A stretch of 64,000 bases of DNA from Bradyrhizobium sp. sGM-13 (GCF_018398875.1 NZ_JAGWDK010000017.1:85407-149406); one strand, 5' to 3'; positions 27,594 through 42,410 are shown, counted from the first letter of the stretch. Program-made: numbers and translations. Notes: generated by a model not told the origin, from the sequence alone.

Positions 27594-27799
27594 TCGGGAT
27601 GTTCCTGTCGGCACTTCTGGGTCAGGCGAAGGTCAGCCTCAAAATCGATGTTCGGGGGACACGCACCGCGCAACGCACGCCGAATGAATTAGTCTCAGAT
27701 CAAGGACAACAATTCCGCTTCGCCCTCGAAAGCAGAGCTGAGCGTAGGTGCCGCTTTCGTCCTTGAGACCGGCTGCCCGGAGCATAGGCTCTTATTCAA

Positions 27800-28168
27800 T
27801 CAGAAGCGATCATGCAGCTGCCGGCTGCGCGTCTTGTCGCCGACCGTCTCAGCCACGAACTGTCCCGGTCCTCGCGGGGGGCCCTCGGGCTGCCGTCGCC
27901 CCATCGCCATGATGGCGGTGCCCATCGCGCTGGAGCTGAGGGTGATGATGAAGCCGAACAGGAGCAGCCCGAGCGCGATGCCGGGGGTGTTATCGGCCAG
28001 GATGAGGTCTCGTATGTTGCCGGGATTGAGCAGCATGAGGCCACCGACCAGGAGCACCGCCAGCGACACGCCCGCGGCAAAGTTGATCGCGAGCAGCCGG
28101 ACCAGCGGCGCTTCGAAAACAAGGGACCTGGGCGGCGACGGCGCCTCTTCCTGCATGTCGTCCTCCAT
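27800..28168 (-). CDS. Small membrane protein, 122 aa
   Basis: The protein has a short polar N-terminus (MEDDMQEEAPSPPR), two hydrophobic helices at about residues 23-48 and 62-88 (GIALGLLLFGFIITLSSSAM), and a charged C-terminal tail. No known domain is recognised. It looks intact and stands alone among debris. An alternative ATG lies four codons downstream. Confidence 0.6.
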   Translation of the reverse strand: MEDDMQEEAPSPPRSLVFEAPLVRLLAINFAAGVSLAVLLVGGLMLLNPGNIRDLILADNTPGIALGLLLFGFIITLSSSAMGTAIMAMGRRQPEGPPRGPGQFVAETVGDKTRSRQLHDRF

Positions 28169-29285
28169 CGCAAGAAAGCTATCGCATTTTTCGACCGATC
28201 GACCGCCGGGTCGGCTGGTGAAAGAATCCGCTCGCGGCGTTCACACCATGCGACAATAAGCATCAGGCGGCCGACCGCTACCTCGCCGTCCTCGAAATTG
28301 CTTCTCCGAACGTCTGCACGGCCACCACACGCGCCGCTGCCAGACTGCCTCGTGGTCGCGTCCATCGAACCCGAATAGGGCCGCAGTGATCGCTTCCAGC
28401 GCTGTGCTCGGAATCAATCAAGGGTTGCTTGGTTGATGACCTCGGAGTTCTCGCAGAGTTTGGGCTTGACCGACGTCTATGCATCGACAAGGCTTCTGTA
28501 ATGGTACTCAGTCGCGCCGTAACAATCAGTGTCTTCAAATAGACGCTGGACCAAATCGGGAGAATTGAAAACGAAAACTTGGCGACCGCCAGCTCCGTAC
28601 CTGTGCGTCGATGTGGCTTACTCCCAACATAAAGGCAGCAAAGTCCACTCGGTCCCGTATTCTGGGGAGCTCTAATTTATGATATGAGACGGTCAATTTC
28701 CCACCCGCGCATTCACTCTTAAGCAAGGCCCATGAGCAACCGCACACGTTTGCAAGCTGCCCCCCGAGCGATCCAACGATCAGGCGCTCCTCGCCCTGCC
28801 CTCAGACGGCAAGGCGAGGTAAGCGGTACTGAACTTTCGCTCCTACTCAGTAGCCGGTAGTGCCGTGCGATTCTTCAAGGACCCTCGGCCGTTCTAGCCG
28901 CAACTATCGCATGCTGCGGTATGCTCCCAAACCGCATCGAAGAGTCGCGAATTTCTTTGGCCTTAGTCTCTCCCCTTGGCATCGGCGCTTTTTATCCGTA
29001 AGCCCAAGATCCTGTCGTGCGGCTCATGTTCAGCTCCTTCAAATTGGCCCCCTATTGCCCTATGGCGGGAAAGAGCAAGGGCGGTGCCAGCACGTCTCGC
29101 GCGCATTAAGCGCCTGATTGCGCGTTGAAACAGTTCGCGATGCGCAAATGGCGCGCGGTGTTGTGAAGCTCACAGGTTTTGTGTGCCCCTGTCAGAAACC
29201 GGACAAGGATCGAGAGGCTGGCGCAGCTGTACCTTGCCCACGGCCTTAATCCAGGTGAAGTTCGCTCTGGCCCAAAACAAGGACC
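28169..29285. other. Gene-poor stretch
   Basis: No frame here encodes a protein I recognise. A 70-codon minus-strand frame at 28535-28747 and scattered short frames look random. No hairpin terminators or repeats stood out. Confidence 0.4.
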
Positions 29286-29535
29286 ATGAAGCGTAGCCGC
29301 TTTCGGAAGAGCAGATCATCGGGATTTAAAAGGAGCACGAGGCTGGCGTTTCGGCCGCGGATCTGTGTTGGAAGCACGGCGTCAGTGACGCCAATATCTA
29401 CAAATGGAAAGCCAAGCTCGGCAGGATGGAGGTCTCGGAGGCCAAACGCCTGAAGAGGTTGGAGGACGAAAACACGTGGCTGAGGCGGCTGCTGTGGGAT
29501 GCGACCGTGTTCTGCAAGATCCGGGATCGGCTGCT
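29286..29535 (+). pseudogene. IS3-family transposase OrfA remnant
   Basis: From the ATG at 29286 the sequence reads MKRSRF, then after a one-base shift SEEQIIGI, KEHEAGVSAADLCWKHGVSD, ANIYKWKAKLGRMEVSEAKR and LKRLEDENTWLRRLL. This is the helix-turn-helix and leucine-zipper region of an IS3-family OrfA. A frameshift and a stop near 29325 inactivate it. OrfB is not seen. Confidence 0.75.
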
Positions 29536-29599
29536 GGACGGCGATATCGCGGCCAAGTTCTTGTCACTGTGCTGAACCTGCCGCACGTGCGTGTGGCTC

Positions 29600-29710
29600 T
29601 TGTCCAGCGAACACTTCTCGGTCGATGGCACGCTGATCGAGGTCTCGGCCTCCGTGAAGAGCATCAAGCCGAAGGGCGGTTCGGGGAAGCCGACAGCGCA
29701 AGGCGGGGCT
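29600..29710 (+). pseudogene. Fragment of another transposase (IS5/IS1182-like)
   Basis: A short plus-strand run reads FSVDGTLIEVSASVKSIKPK, the sequence around the first catalytic aspartate of IS5/IS1182-type transposases. It is only about 35 codons long. It is fused to unrelated DNA on both sides. Confidence 0.5.
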
Positions 29711-29944
29711 CAATGCTAAAGCCCCTCACTTGGATAAGCAACACTAAGCCCGCGGGGATGCGGCCAATCATGCTTAGCGGTTTATGCCGCACGTGGCGTA
29801 AGGCCGTATCGATCAGGGACGCGATGACGGCCGATGCTCGGCGCTGCCGTCCGAAGCGACGCAATAGTGCTCGGAGCCTGGGTATGCGATCGAAGCCTTC
29901 TACCCATTTCACCTTCTTCGCGAAAGTGTTTAGCTGAAGCCATT

Positions 29945-30250
29945 CAGGCTTTGAGGTTTCACGGTATGAGAGCATCGATCTGAGACATCGGCCAGCCCCG
30001 CGCGTCCGGTTCGAAAGTTTGTGTGAACCAGGCATGCGGATCGACGTCATTCATCTTCGCGCGTCTGCAGAACCGTGGCGATGGTCGCCCAGGTCCGGCC
30101 GCCACCATGGCTGTCCGCCGAGAGCGCATTTTCTTCATGACGAAGGAGTCGTTCAGCGTGTTCTTTGCAGAGCGTCAGATCGTTTGCCGTTGTGGGATCG
30201 CGGCGCGACTTCACCTGGAAGATCGCTTCCGCCGCAATTCGGCCGGAGGT
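29945..30250 (-). pseudogene. IS66-family TnpC, C-terminal remnant
   Basis: Minus-strand fragments read ENALSADSHGGGRTWATIAT, then MNDVDPHAWFTQTFE, then MSQIDALIPWN. This is the usual end of an IS66 transposase (ALFAGSDGGG, NDVDPHAWL, PWN). Frameshifts separate the pieces and the catalytic core is absent. It differs from the IS66 copy near 17-20 kb. Confidence 0.6.
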
Positions 30251-30451
30251 CATCGCAAGATTCGGACTTCCGACATGCGCAGACCATCAAACACTGTGCT
30301 GCATGAAGCCTACTTGCCGACGGCCCGCCGGCGGCGGCGTACTCGCCGCGGGGGCTACGGCCCGCCATCCGTCGTTTTCCGGCGTGATGGCTCAACCCCG
30401 CAACAAGGCGCGTCATTTTGGTTGCATTCGCAACCGATAGACGCGGGAACC

Positions 30452-30715
30452 ATGAAAGCCACTGTCCATCAGAAGATCACGGACCAGATCGTCAGTGACC
30501 TGCAACGACAATGGCCATTTCGATGAAAGCCGAGCATCGAGAAAGGCGCCATCTCGCGTCCTTGCGCCGCAACGGACTCCGTGTCGGGCACCAATATCGT
30601 GGTACCGTGGTCAGCGGCCGGCCGAAAAAGGAGACGCCGCCCGATCGCAGCGCGGAATTTCGTCGTGGCGTGTTTTCTAACCGAGATGCTGAAGCGAGCT
30701 GCTGCAAGGAATGAA
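30452..30715 (+). pseudogene. Possible ArdC-type antirestriction gene fragment
   Basis: An ATG at 30452 opens KATVHQKITDQIVSDLQR, the typical start of ArdC-family antirestriction proteins, and then the frame breaks. A second frame reads SLRRNGLRVGHQYRGTVVSG, which may correspond to the RPLRxNGxPYxGINV segment. Only the N-terminal 80 or so residues are represented. The second match is weak. Confidence 0.35.
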
Positions 30716-30844
30716 ACGATGCGGCCAATTGTAGAACGCAAACCCGTTATCCCGAAGGACGAAGGGACGACGGACTTGCGAAGGTATCGGTCTGAGGATC
30801 GATCAGCTCCCACAAAGCTCGCCGCGGGATCAGACGTCGATCGC

Positions 30845-31209
30845 GATGGTGATCTATAGCACCATCGCTTCAGTGAAGCAGGTCGATCCGCTTTTGATCA
30901 AGTCGGCGCGGACAATGGGAGCAACGCCGTAGCAATTCTTCCGCAAGGTCATCGTTCCTGCCGCGCTTCCGAGCATCTTTGTCGGCATTCGACTCGCCAG
31001 CGCGTCCGCAATGCTGGTGGGTTGCGTCCGAGATGGTCGGCGTGACGGCTGGTCTCGGCTATCTCATCATCAACAGCCAGTACAGCTTCCTGACCCCGCA
31101 AATGTATTTCGGCATCATTGGCATCACTGTGATCGGGCTTGCCTTCAATGCCGTTCTCAAGGCGCTGGAGCGGCGCTTTATGCGATGGAAGGCACCGGTG
31201 ACGACATAA
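30845..31209 (+). pseudogene. ABC permease (NitT/TauT type), C-terminal remnant
   Basis: The plus strand encodes YSTIASVKQVDPLLIKSART, then FFRKVIVPAALPSIFVGIRL, then after a frameshift ASEMVGVTAGLGYLIINSQY and ALERRFMRW, ending at a TAA at 31207-31209. This is the last third of a TauC/SsuC-type permease. A stop interrupts it near 30930 and a frameshift near 31015. No partner genes remain nearby. Confidence 0.75.
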
Positions 31210-31503
31210 ACAGGGCGGTACGAGCGGCTCCGATGCAACGACGTTGTCGCGATTTGCAACCTCATCGGCTAACGTTCAAGAAAAGCGTAACCGTCGGATC
31301 GCCGCGCTTTCTTTATGAAGCAGGAACACCGAGTAGGAGGAGCGCAATTGGACGGGCAGAGCGAGCGAGGCTCGTATTAACAGCTATTTGCCGGTTCTGC
31401 GCGACGGCGGTTACGGCAGCAATCATCAAAACATCAGGTGCGCGATCGTCATGATGGGCGGGGCACAAAACCCCACGGCCCGAAGCGCACGACCCGCGTC
31501 CGA
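31210..31503. other. No recognisable gene
   Basis: The frames in this 294-base stretch look random. It leads into the NifA site and sigma-54 promoter. Confidence 0.4.
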
Positions 31504-31519
31504 TGTCTGACATCGAACA
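31504..31519 (+). promoter_or_regulatory. NifA upstream activator sequence
   Basis: TGTCTGACATCGAACA fits TGT-N10-ACA exactly. It lies 85 bp upstream of a perfect -24/-12 promoter, the normal distance for NifA activation. Confidence 0.8.
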
Positions 31520-31604
31520 AGGCCGCCAGCTACAAACGCACCGCCGTGTTGGGCCGCCGAGGCAATCTTAGGCCGAATCAGGTGCGTATGTGCGTTGGTA
31601 GTGC

Positions 31605-31620
31605 TGGCACGGTCGTTGCT
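31605..31620 (+). promoter_or_regulatory. Sigma-54 (-24/-12) promoter
   Basis: TGGCACGGTCGTTGCT matches the RpoN consensus TGGCACG-N4-TTGCW at every position. It lies about 135 nt upstream of the redoxin start codon. Confidence 0.85.
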
Positions 31621-31753
31621 ACGGGAGCAACACGGTGTCAGGCGGAGTGCATGCAGACGCGCTCTCGTTCATTGAACTCGTGCCCCGTTTCTTAGAGACA
31701 AACGATCTCGCGCACGGTCGCGCGAAGGTTTGGGAATAGCTTTGGAGAACAAC

Positions 31754-32875
31754 GTGATCCTTCGTATCGACTCGCCAGCTCCTCCGATGAGGGTGGAAAG
31801 CTGGGTGCGTGGCGAGCCCCTCACCAACTTTAAGCTGGGAACGCTGTATATTGTCGAGTTTTGGGCGACTTGGTGCCGCGGATGTGTGGCGGTGATGCCC
31901 CATCTCGCGGAACTGCAAGAAAAATACAAAAATAGCGCAGTTGAGGTCATCGCAGTTGCAGCTTCCGAGCGAGGCTCAACGGCCGAGGAGGCGCGAACGA
32001 ACTTGGACGCGTGGTTGACCGAAAAAGGCTCCAAGCTGAATTTTCGGATCGCGTTCGATTACGCGGGAAAAATGAAGAAGCTTTGGATGGCGCCCAGTTT
32101 TTCTGCCACTATCCCTACGTCATTCGTCATCGACCGTGACGGTCACGTCGCCTTTATCGGTCACCCGATGCAACTGTATGACGTGTTTACAAAAATGTTA
32201 AACGGCACCTGGCGCACCAGCGATGAAGCCAAAGCAGCGGATGCGGAGCGAATCGCTGAAGCAGAATCTAGAATGCGCGAGAAAGCCCGGATGCAAGCGT
32301 TCTGGGCCAAACTTGGGCCGGCGCTGAAGGCGCAGGATTGGTCGACGGCGCTTTCGGCCGCTAAAGAGGGCGTTACAGTGACGCCGGACGACATCAGCGT
32401 TCGCGTAGTTCATGCGGATCTGCTCCTGCACAAAATCCATGACATGCAGACGGGGTTAACCGTTATGCGTCAATTGGCTCGCGATGCGATCGACAAAAAA
32501 TCTGAGGACTGGATGGTCGGGGCGATCCGCCAACTCTTCGATCCAGCGGAGGACAACTCTGATTTCCCGCATTCTGATCGCTTTGCGATGGGCAAGGAGT
32601 TGGCCGAACACATCCTCGCGCTGAATTCTCCAGAAGGCAGCGCCCTCCCCAAGTTTCTGTCCTATGGGGCGGTCGCTCAGTATTATTACGAAAGCGGCAA
32701 CAAGGATCGTGCGGTCGAGTTAGTCGAGTCGGCGGTGAAGTCGCTGGATAGCCCGGGGCGGCCAATGGGGGCTGAAGAGAAGGCGCACTACCTGCGGCTG
32801 TTGCTTAAGGCCTTGGCCAAGTACAAGGATGAGGAGGCAAAGCCGTTCTGGGGGACGAAGAACGCCTTGGCCTGA
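31754..32875 (+). CDS. Thioredoxin-like (TlpA/DsbE-type redoxin) protein
   Basis: This protein of about 373 aa has an N-terminal thioredoxin fold with the active site FWATWCRGCVAVMPHL and the cis-proline segment ATIPTSFVIDRDGHVAFIG. A helical C-terminal half (from about residue 165) has two weak TPR-like stretches (FLSYGAVAQYYYESGNKDRA). I prefer the GTG at 31754, which has GGAG 6 nt upstream; the frame is open from a TTG at 31730. No signal peptide is visible with either start, so it may act in the cytoplasm. The NifA/sigma-54 promoter implies a role in nitrogen-fixing cells. gltB follows 117 nt downstream on the same strand. Confidence 0.8.
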   Translation: MILRIDSPAPPMRVESWVRGEPLTNFKLGTLYIVEFWATWCRGCVAVMPHLAELQEKYKNSAVEVIAVAASERGSTAEEARTNLDAWLTEKGSKLNFRIAFDYAGKMKKLWMAPSFSATIPTSFVIDRDGHVAFIGHPMQLYDVFTKMLNGTWRTSDEAKAADAERIAEAESRMREKARMQAFWAKLGPALKAQDWSTALSAAKEGVTVTPDDISVRVVHADLLLHKIHDMQTGLTVMRQLARDAIDKKSEDWMVGAIRQLFDPAEDNSDFPHSDRFAMGKELAEHILALNSPEGSALPKFLSYGAVAQYYYESGNKDRAVELVESAVKSLDSPGRPMGAEEKAHYLRLLLKALAKYKDEEAKPFWGTKNALA

Positions 32876-32992
32876 ATTTAAGAAAATGCGGCTCGCAAGG
32901 ACGAGCGGTGGCCCAAGAGCGGGTGCCGCGGAACGCCCAAGGTGCGCCGAAGATGGCGGTGAGGCAGCTTGCCGCATGGAGAGGACGAGGAC

Positions 32993-37726
<4,734 letters not shown>

Positions 37727-37869
37727 GCAATCACACCCCATCATTGCAAGCGCAGCGAAGAGAGTGGATAGCGACCAGATCTGGCCATACTGAAGTTGCG
37801 AGAAACCACCCAACATCGAGACGACGATGTTGCTCGATCATCCTCCCGACGGACCGACCGCTATCAGGA

Positions 37870-38969
37870 CGCAGTTTGGCGCAATTTTTGTGTTTTGGAA
37901 CTGAGCCGTTCGACGTGGCTGGTCACGTCGCCTTCGCCCGGGAAGGGCGAGAAGATGTCCAGGCTTAGCGTCACAGGGGCGAGCCGGCTGAGCTGATGAA
38001 ACTGTTTGCGGAACTCAAGCGCAAGGCGGCGGCCCGAACCGGTCAGACCAATCCGATCGTCAGGATTCAGGAGGCGGGGCTTGACGGGTTCTGGCTGCAC
38101 CGGGTTCTGCAACAGGAAGGCATTGAGAGCCACGTGGTCGATCACGAATCGATTGCGACCTCCCGGCGCCGGAGGCCGGCCAAGGCGGACAGGCTGGATG
38201 GCGAGGCGCTGTTGCGGGCGCTTCTGGTCTACAAGCGCGCGAGCCACGGGTCTGTGCGATGGTGGCGGCATCTTCACCTGAAGAGGAAGATCGCCGCAGG
38301 GTTTGCCGCGAATGGCAGACATTGATTGCTGAACGGATCGCGCATCGAACCGGATCAAGGGCCTTCTGTTCGCCCAGGGCATATCCGATTGCGCGCCGCT
38401 GCGGCAGGACCGGCGGGCGCGGCTTGAAGCATTGCGCACTGGAGACGCTCGGGCGTTGCCGTCGCATTTGGAAGATGCAAATCAGCCGTAAGCTGCATCG
38501 TCTCGAACTTCTGCTCGAACAGATCAAGACCGTGGAAGTCGAGCAGGATGCGTTGTTGGCTGCTGCCGAAAAGCCTGGGACTGAGACGACGGGGCCGGCC
38601 CCGATGACCATGCTGTTGGCATTGAAGGCGATGGGTCCCAACTTTGCAGCCGCTCTCTGGTCGGAGGCCTTCTACTGGCAGTGCTTCAACCGCCGCCAGC
38701 TTGCTGCTTATGCGGGACCCGCGCCGACGCCCTGGCGCAGCGGCGGCATCGAGCGGGAGCAGGGCGTGTCCAAAGCCGGCAGTCCACGGCTGCCAACCAC
38801 GATGATCCAGCTCGCTTGGTTGTGGCTGCGGCACCAGCCGCAATCGGCGCTGGCTCGCTGGTTCAAGACGCACAGCCAAGGCGGTCGCAAGACCGCAATC
38901 GTTGCGCTGGCGCGCAAGTACGTGACGGCTGGTGTTGTGATCGAGGCAGCCGTGATGAAGAGCGTCTGA
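37870..38969 (+). pseudogene. IS110-family transposase, frameshifted
   Basis: Pieces of an IS110 (DEDD) transposase read across three frames: LELSRSTWLVTSPSPG at 37895, LMKLFAELKRKAAARTG from 37994, and the C-terminal transposase_20 domain from 38460 (APMTMLLALKAMGPNFAAAL, RRQLAAYAGPAPTPWRSGGI, WFKTHSQGGRKTAIVALARK). Frameshifts near 37990 and 38290 kill it. It sits between gltB and the gltD remnant. Confidence 0.85.
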
Positions 38970-38989
38970 GATCAAAGCTTCTCTCGTAA

Positions 38990-39529
38990 GGAAACAAATC
39001 CGCCGCGGCCCGATCAGGCTCGGCCGATCCGGGTGGACGAACCGATGGATTGCATGGCTTCAAACGCCGCAATGAAGAATGGCCTCGTCCTCTCGAGCTT
39101 GCCCGCCGCAAGCGGAATTATGGTGCAGTCGCCCCCCTGACCGAATGTGAGTTTGATCTGGCACGTAAACCACATCGCCAAACCGGCTCGAATTTTGGAT
39201 CGCTGACGATAAGGAGTTCTCCGGCCCAGTTACGCCCGACCACGAAAGCCTGATGGCGCTCTCGATCACGTCAAGGTCAAGCCGCTTCGCGGCGGCCGTA
39301 CGGGCCAACCTTGACCTGATCTCCGCGCGCGATCTCCATAGCCAACGGGTTGGGACGAAGAGCTGGCCTGCAATCGAACAAAGAGCTGACAAACCGTATT
39401 GACGCACCACTTCCCCATGTGAGCAATCCATACTTTCTCATCGGATACACGGGATTACTTCGTCCGTTCCCTCGCAATGACGATGAGGAACAAACAGAAC
39501 GAACTTAAGCGGCAGGTACTTCGGGTTTA
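38990..39529. other. No recognisable gene
   Basis: Frames at 39060-39431 (minus) and 39050-39253 (plus) have no clear motif. This is the stretch between the IS110 remnant and the gltD remnant. Confidence 0.4.
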
Positions 39530-39730
39530 ATGGGCAAGATCACGGGTTTTCTCGAAATCGAACGGCACGACCGCAAGTACGCCCCGGTCGCCGAGCGGGT
39601 GAAGCATTTTCACGAATTCGTCGTTCCCTTGAGCGAAAAGGATCCGCGCGAGATGCTCAATGAATACGACGCCGTTGCGCTGACCGGCGGCGCGGAAGCT
39701 CCGCGCGACCTGTCGATCCCCGGCCGCGAT
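39530..39730 (+). pseudogene. gltD: Deleted gltD (glutamate synthase small subunit) remnant
   Basis: From the ATG at 39530 the product starts MGKITGFLEIERHDRKYAPV and continues VKHFHEFVVPLSEKDPRE, the normal N-terminus of GltD. At about codon 41 it jumps to EYDAVALTGGAEAPRDLSIP and GRD, which in intact GltD lies about 200 residues later, in the FAD/NADPH part. Homology then stops near 39730. The cysteine cluster that feeds electrons to GltB is lost, so this copy cannot function. Confidence 0.85.
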
Positions 39731-40089
39731 CCGAAGTCACCGCTCGACGGATCTCCAGTCCGCGAGAAGGCGACCGCGCCTATGAGGCTCGACCGTCGGC
39801 GTCTCAGCGGACCCCGCCGCGCCGCCCTCCGAGCGATACGGCGGCGATGTGGAGGGCATTGTCGGCACCGTGCGGCATAGGGGGCTCGCTGAGCACCGCC
39901 CCTGGCGGTTACGTAAGCGGCGGTTCGGCAATGCCGCCTTCTTCGAACTGTCCGGCGTGCGGCAACGAGCCTTCTTCTGGTGATGCCGGAGACGCGGCGT
40001 GCGGCTTGATCGCGGCAAAGAAGTGGCCGCCGCCGAAGCCGGTTCGGTCGGTCACGTCGCTGGGGACAACGTTAGTAGGGAGAAAGGCC

Positions 40090-40520
40090 AGGCGTCGAGA
40101 TTGTGCAGGCTTGCCGGTTGCGGAGCACGATCTGGCGGGCGCCGGAGAAGCCCAAAATGCCCTGCGCGTGAAGCTGTGACAGCGCGCGCGACACGGTCTC
40201 CAGCGTGAGGCCGAGATAATCGCCGATGTCGCGCCGGCACATCGGCAGCGCCATCATGCCGGCGACGGCCAGGCGGCGGTCCATTTCGAGCAGGAAGTTG
40301 CAACGCGCTCCATCGCGGTCTTGCGTCCCAGCAAGAGCATGTGATCCTCGGCATGGCGCAGCTCGCCGGCCGTGATGCCCCACAGCTTGCGTGCGACCAG
40401 TACGTCAGTGCCGGCCGCCTTTTCGAGGCTCGCGCGCTTCACGAGCCGTACGGTGGCGTCGATGATGGCTTCGGCCGCAAGGCGGTGCCGACGCGAATTG
40501 CTGTAACTGAAGCGCAACCT
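40090..40520 (-). pseudogene. fixK: FixK-type Crp/Fnr regulator, C-terminal remnant
   Basis: Two overlapping minus-strand frames join to a Crp/Fnr regulator: HRLAAEAIIDATVRLVKRAS, then KLWGITAGELRHAEDHMLLL and GRKTAMERVAT. After a frameshift near 40290 it continues DRRLAVAGMMALPMCRRDIG, DYLGLTLETVSRALSQLHAQ and GILGFSGARQIVLRN. The recognition helix LTLETVSRAL is intact, but the cyclic-nucleotide-like domain is truncated and the frame is broken. FixK proteins control microaerobic and nitrogen-fixation genes. Confidence 0.8.
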
Positions 40521-41137
40521 TCGCTTCGAAAGAGATGCTTGCGTAAAGTGGTAGTCTTAGAAATCATCGTGAACTTGCGAGCAAGCGTGCACATCGGATC
40601 CGAGGGCTTTCTCATCACCTGGCTGAGATCGATGGCCTTCAAGAGGGCGGTCCGGTCGTCCTTTTTCTTCCGGTAACCTGCGGAAGAATTCCCGCCAGAA
40701 CCAGGATCACGGACGGGCCGACCTTGGTATCGAGTTTCCAGCCTACCGTACCTTCCAGCCATCTTTCGTTTCGTTCCTAGCAGGCTGAATACGGCAGGTA
40801 TCGAAAAGACGTTCTCCCGTCCAACGGGTATCCAAGCACCCGCAATCACCTTGGGGAGCCGCAACATACATGCAGGAAATAGGAAGCGCGCTAAAATCCG
40901 AACGCCACACCGGGCTTGTTCACATATGGATCGGGGGCGAATTCTTGCCCGGCTCAATCGGTTAATGGACGCGACATGACAATTATTAAACATCCAGCCC
41001 GGAGTCTCAGATCCGTCGATCCGCCGCGCCAAGCGCGCCCGGGCAGTTGGATTTCTGGCTGTAAGCCATTGATCTATAATGATCGGGTTTCGACTCAGTT
41101 GGAAAAATTCTCGCGAAAAATCGATGATGGAAGCGTG
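40521..41137. other. No recognisable gene
   Basis: The long minus-strand frame at 40439-41032 carries no known motif beyond the regulator's own region. I see no promoter or terminator. Confidence 0.4.
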
Positions 41138-41181
41138 CTCTTAATCAGCGGGTCCCAGGTTCGAGCCCTGGTGCGCCCACC
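41138..41181 (+). other. tRNA-Lys(CUU) 3' fragment, probable attachment site
   Basis: The 44-nt run starts CTCTTAATCAGCGGG and continues through TCCCAGGTTCGAGCCCTGG to GCGCCCACC. It is the anticodon loop (anticodon CTT), variable loop, T arm and acceptor 3' strand of a tRNA-Lys. The 5' half is missing and the bases before it do not pair with the anticodon stem. This is the usual footprint of a tyrosine recombinase att site. An integrase remnant lies 380 bp downstream. Confidence 0.7.
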
Positions 41182-41563
41182 GCCCTCGAGAGGCTGGCCC
41201 GCAAGGGCTTTTTAATTCCTCCACAGAACAAACCGGGTCTCGTGCGACGTTTTTTGTAGTCGTACGTCGCACGCCGTGCGACGAGTGGTGATGTTCTCGG
41301 AGTGTTCCGGATGGAATCCGGTACGCAGGGGACCGTCGATGCGGATCGTAGGGAATGTCACCATCCGAAAGGATGCGGAGCGCCGCGCGCAGTCGAGTGT
41401 GCTTGACCAGCTGCTGGAGCCGATGGCCGGCTGTGGGAATTACAATCACAGCGCCCAACTCGGGATAGGGCCGCGTTGGCCGCTCCCGAATATTAACGCG
41501 CCGAGCACCACAGCATCGTGCAGGGCTACAAGGCCGCCGAAATGAGATTGGGCCGGTCGGCGA
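41182..41563. other. Non-coding stretch with inverted repeats
   Basis: No gene is visible. At 41241-41283 the 7-mer GTGCGAC occurs three times in alternating orientation, forming two overlapping hairpins (CGTGCGACGT/ACGTCGCACG and GTCGCAC-GCC-GTGCGAC). It may be a recombinase or regulator binding region. Confidence 0.4.
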
Positions 41564-41869
41564 TCAGCCCTTCATCCCTTCCTTGCGAACCTGCAATTCA
41601 AGCCGATCGATGCCGGAATCTGCGCGATCCGCATTGCGGGCGCGGTAATGCTTCACGATAGTCTGCGCGCTTCGGTACGAGTGCCCGGTGATGTCGCAGA
41701 TCGTCAGCAAGTCGCAGCCGGCGCGATCGAGCAGCATGACGCAGGTATCGCGCAGGTCCTGGTCGTGTTTTTGGTCAAGTTCGCCGGCGCCGTTGACGAA
41801 CATCAGCGCAGGGCACGGCTTCAGACGCCATGCTGCCTCATCGCGTGCTGTCGCGCGCCGCCTGCGCAT
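41564..41869 (-). pseudogene. Tyrosine recombinase (integrase), C-terminal fragment
   Basis: The minus-strand frame contains HDQDLRDTCVMLLDRAGCDL, CDITGHSYRSAQTIVKHY and RARNADRADSGI. These are the H-x-x-R motif (here Q-x-L-R), the second conserved HS region and the catalytic tyrosine region of phage-type integrases. Only the last 75 or so residues remain. The first conserved arginine and the whole N-terminus are missing. It neighbours the tRNA-Lys fragment. Confidence 0.7.
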
Positions 41870-42023
41870 TCAGCCATTCCGTCAACACACGCTTGCGCTG
41901 ATCGACCGCGCGGGCGCGCTGCGCCTTGTTCTCTTCATCGAGCGGGAAAGGCGCGAACAGCCTGTCGACGGTTCTGATCAGTTCGGTGGTCAGTCGCTCC
42001 GCGCGGACGATTGCCTGGCGCAC
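41838..42023 (-). CDS. Small hypothetical ORF, 61 aa
   Basis: The frame encodes MRQAIVRAERLTTELIRTVD, FAPFPLDEENKAQRARAV and LTEWLNAQAARDSTR, a charged helical product. It overlaps the integrase fragment by 32 nt in another frame. I do not recognise it. It may be a remnant of an accessory protein of the same element. Confidence 0.3.
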   Translation of the reverse strand: MRQAIVRAERLTTELIRTVDRLFAPFPLDEENKAQRARAVDQRKRVLTEWLNAQAARDSTR

Positions 42024-42410
42024 GGTAACACGTGCGAGACATAGAAACTTTTGTGATGGGATCTAATAGCCAGCCTGCCGCGCGAGCGGGAACGGCGGCA
42101 ATAAGATCTATGCTGGGCGGGCGGCTATGAGCATGGCGAGACTCTGAGCCCAGGCCCGCTGCGGTGCGCATCGGTCACGATTTCGCCTCGCCCTGCCGAC
42201 TGAAGCTTCTTCTACCTCACATCCAGACCGCCCTGGCGCGGCCGCTCGCCGCCCCAATTCCGCTCGATCAGCCTTCGTAACATACGAGCATCCAGCTCTG
42301 AACATGGCTTGTCTTCAATCGCAGCTGAGGTTCGCCGGCATGACAATTGCAAATCTCAAAGCATCGAGCCAGGTGCTCGTGAAATCGTAACCCCCGACAG
42401 GATCACAAAT
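42024..42410. other. No recognisable gene
   Basis: Short arginine-rich frames on the minus strand look like shadows. The stretch ends at the IS256 terminal repeat. Confidence 0.4.

Noticed and set aside
37864..38641. Minus-strand frames of 190 or so codons.
   Set aside because: They are antisense shadows of the IS110 transposase.
42336..42351. Sigma-54-like CGGCATG-N4-TTGCA.
   Set aside because: It deviates at the first T and at the C of GGCAC, has no NifA site upstream, and no gene follows before the IS256 end.
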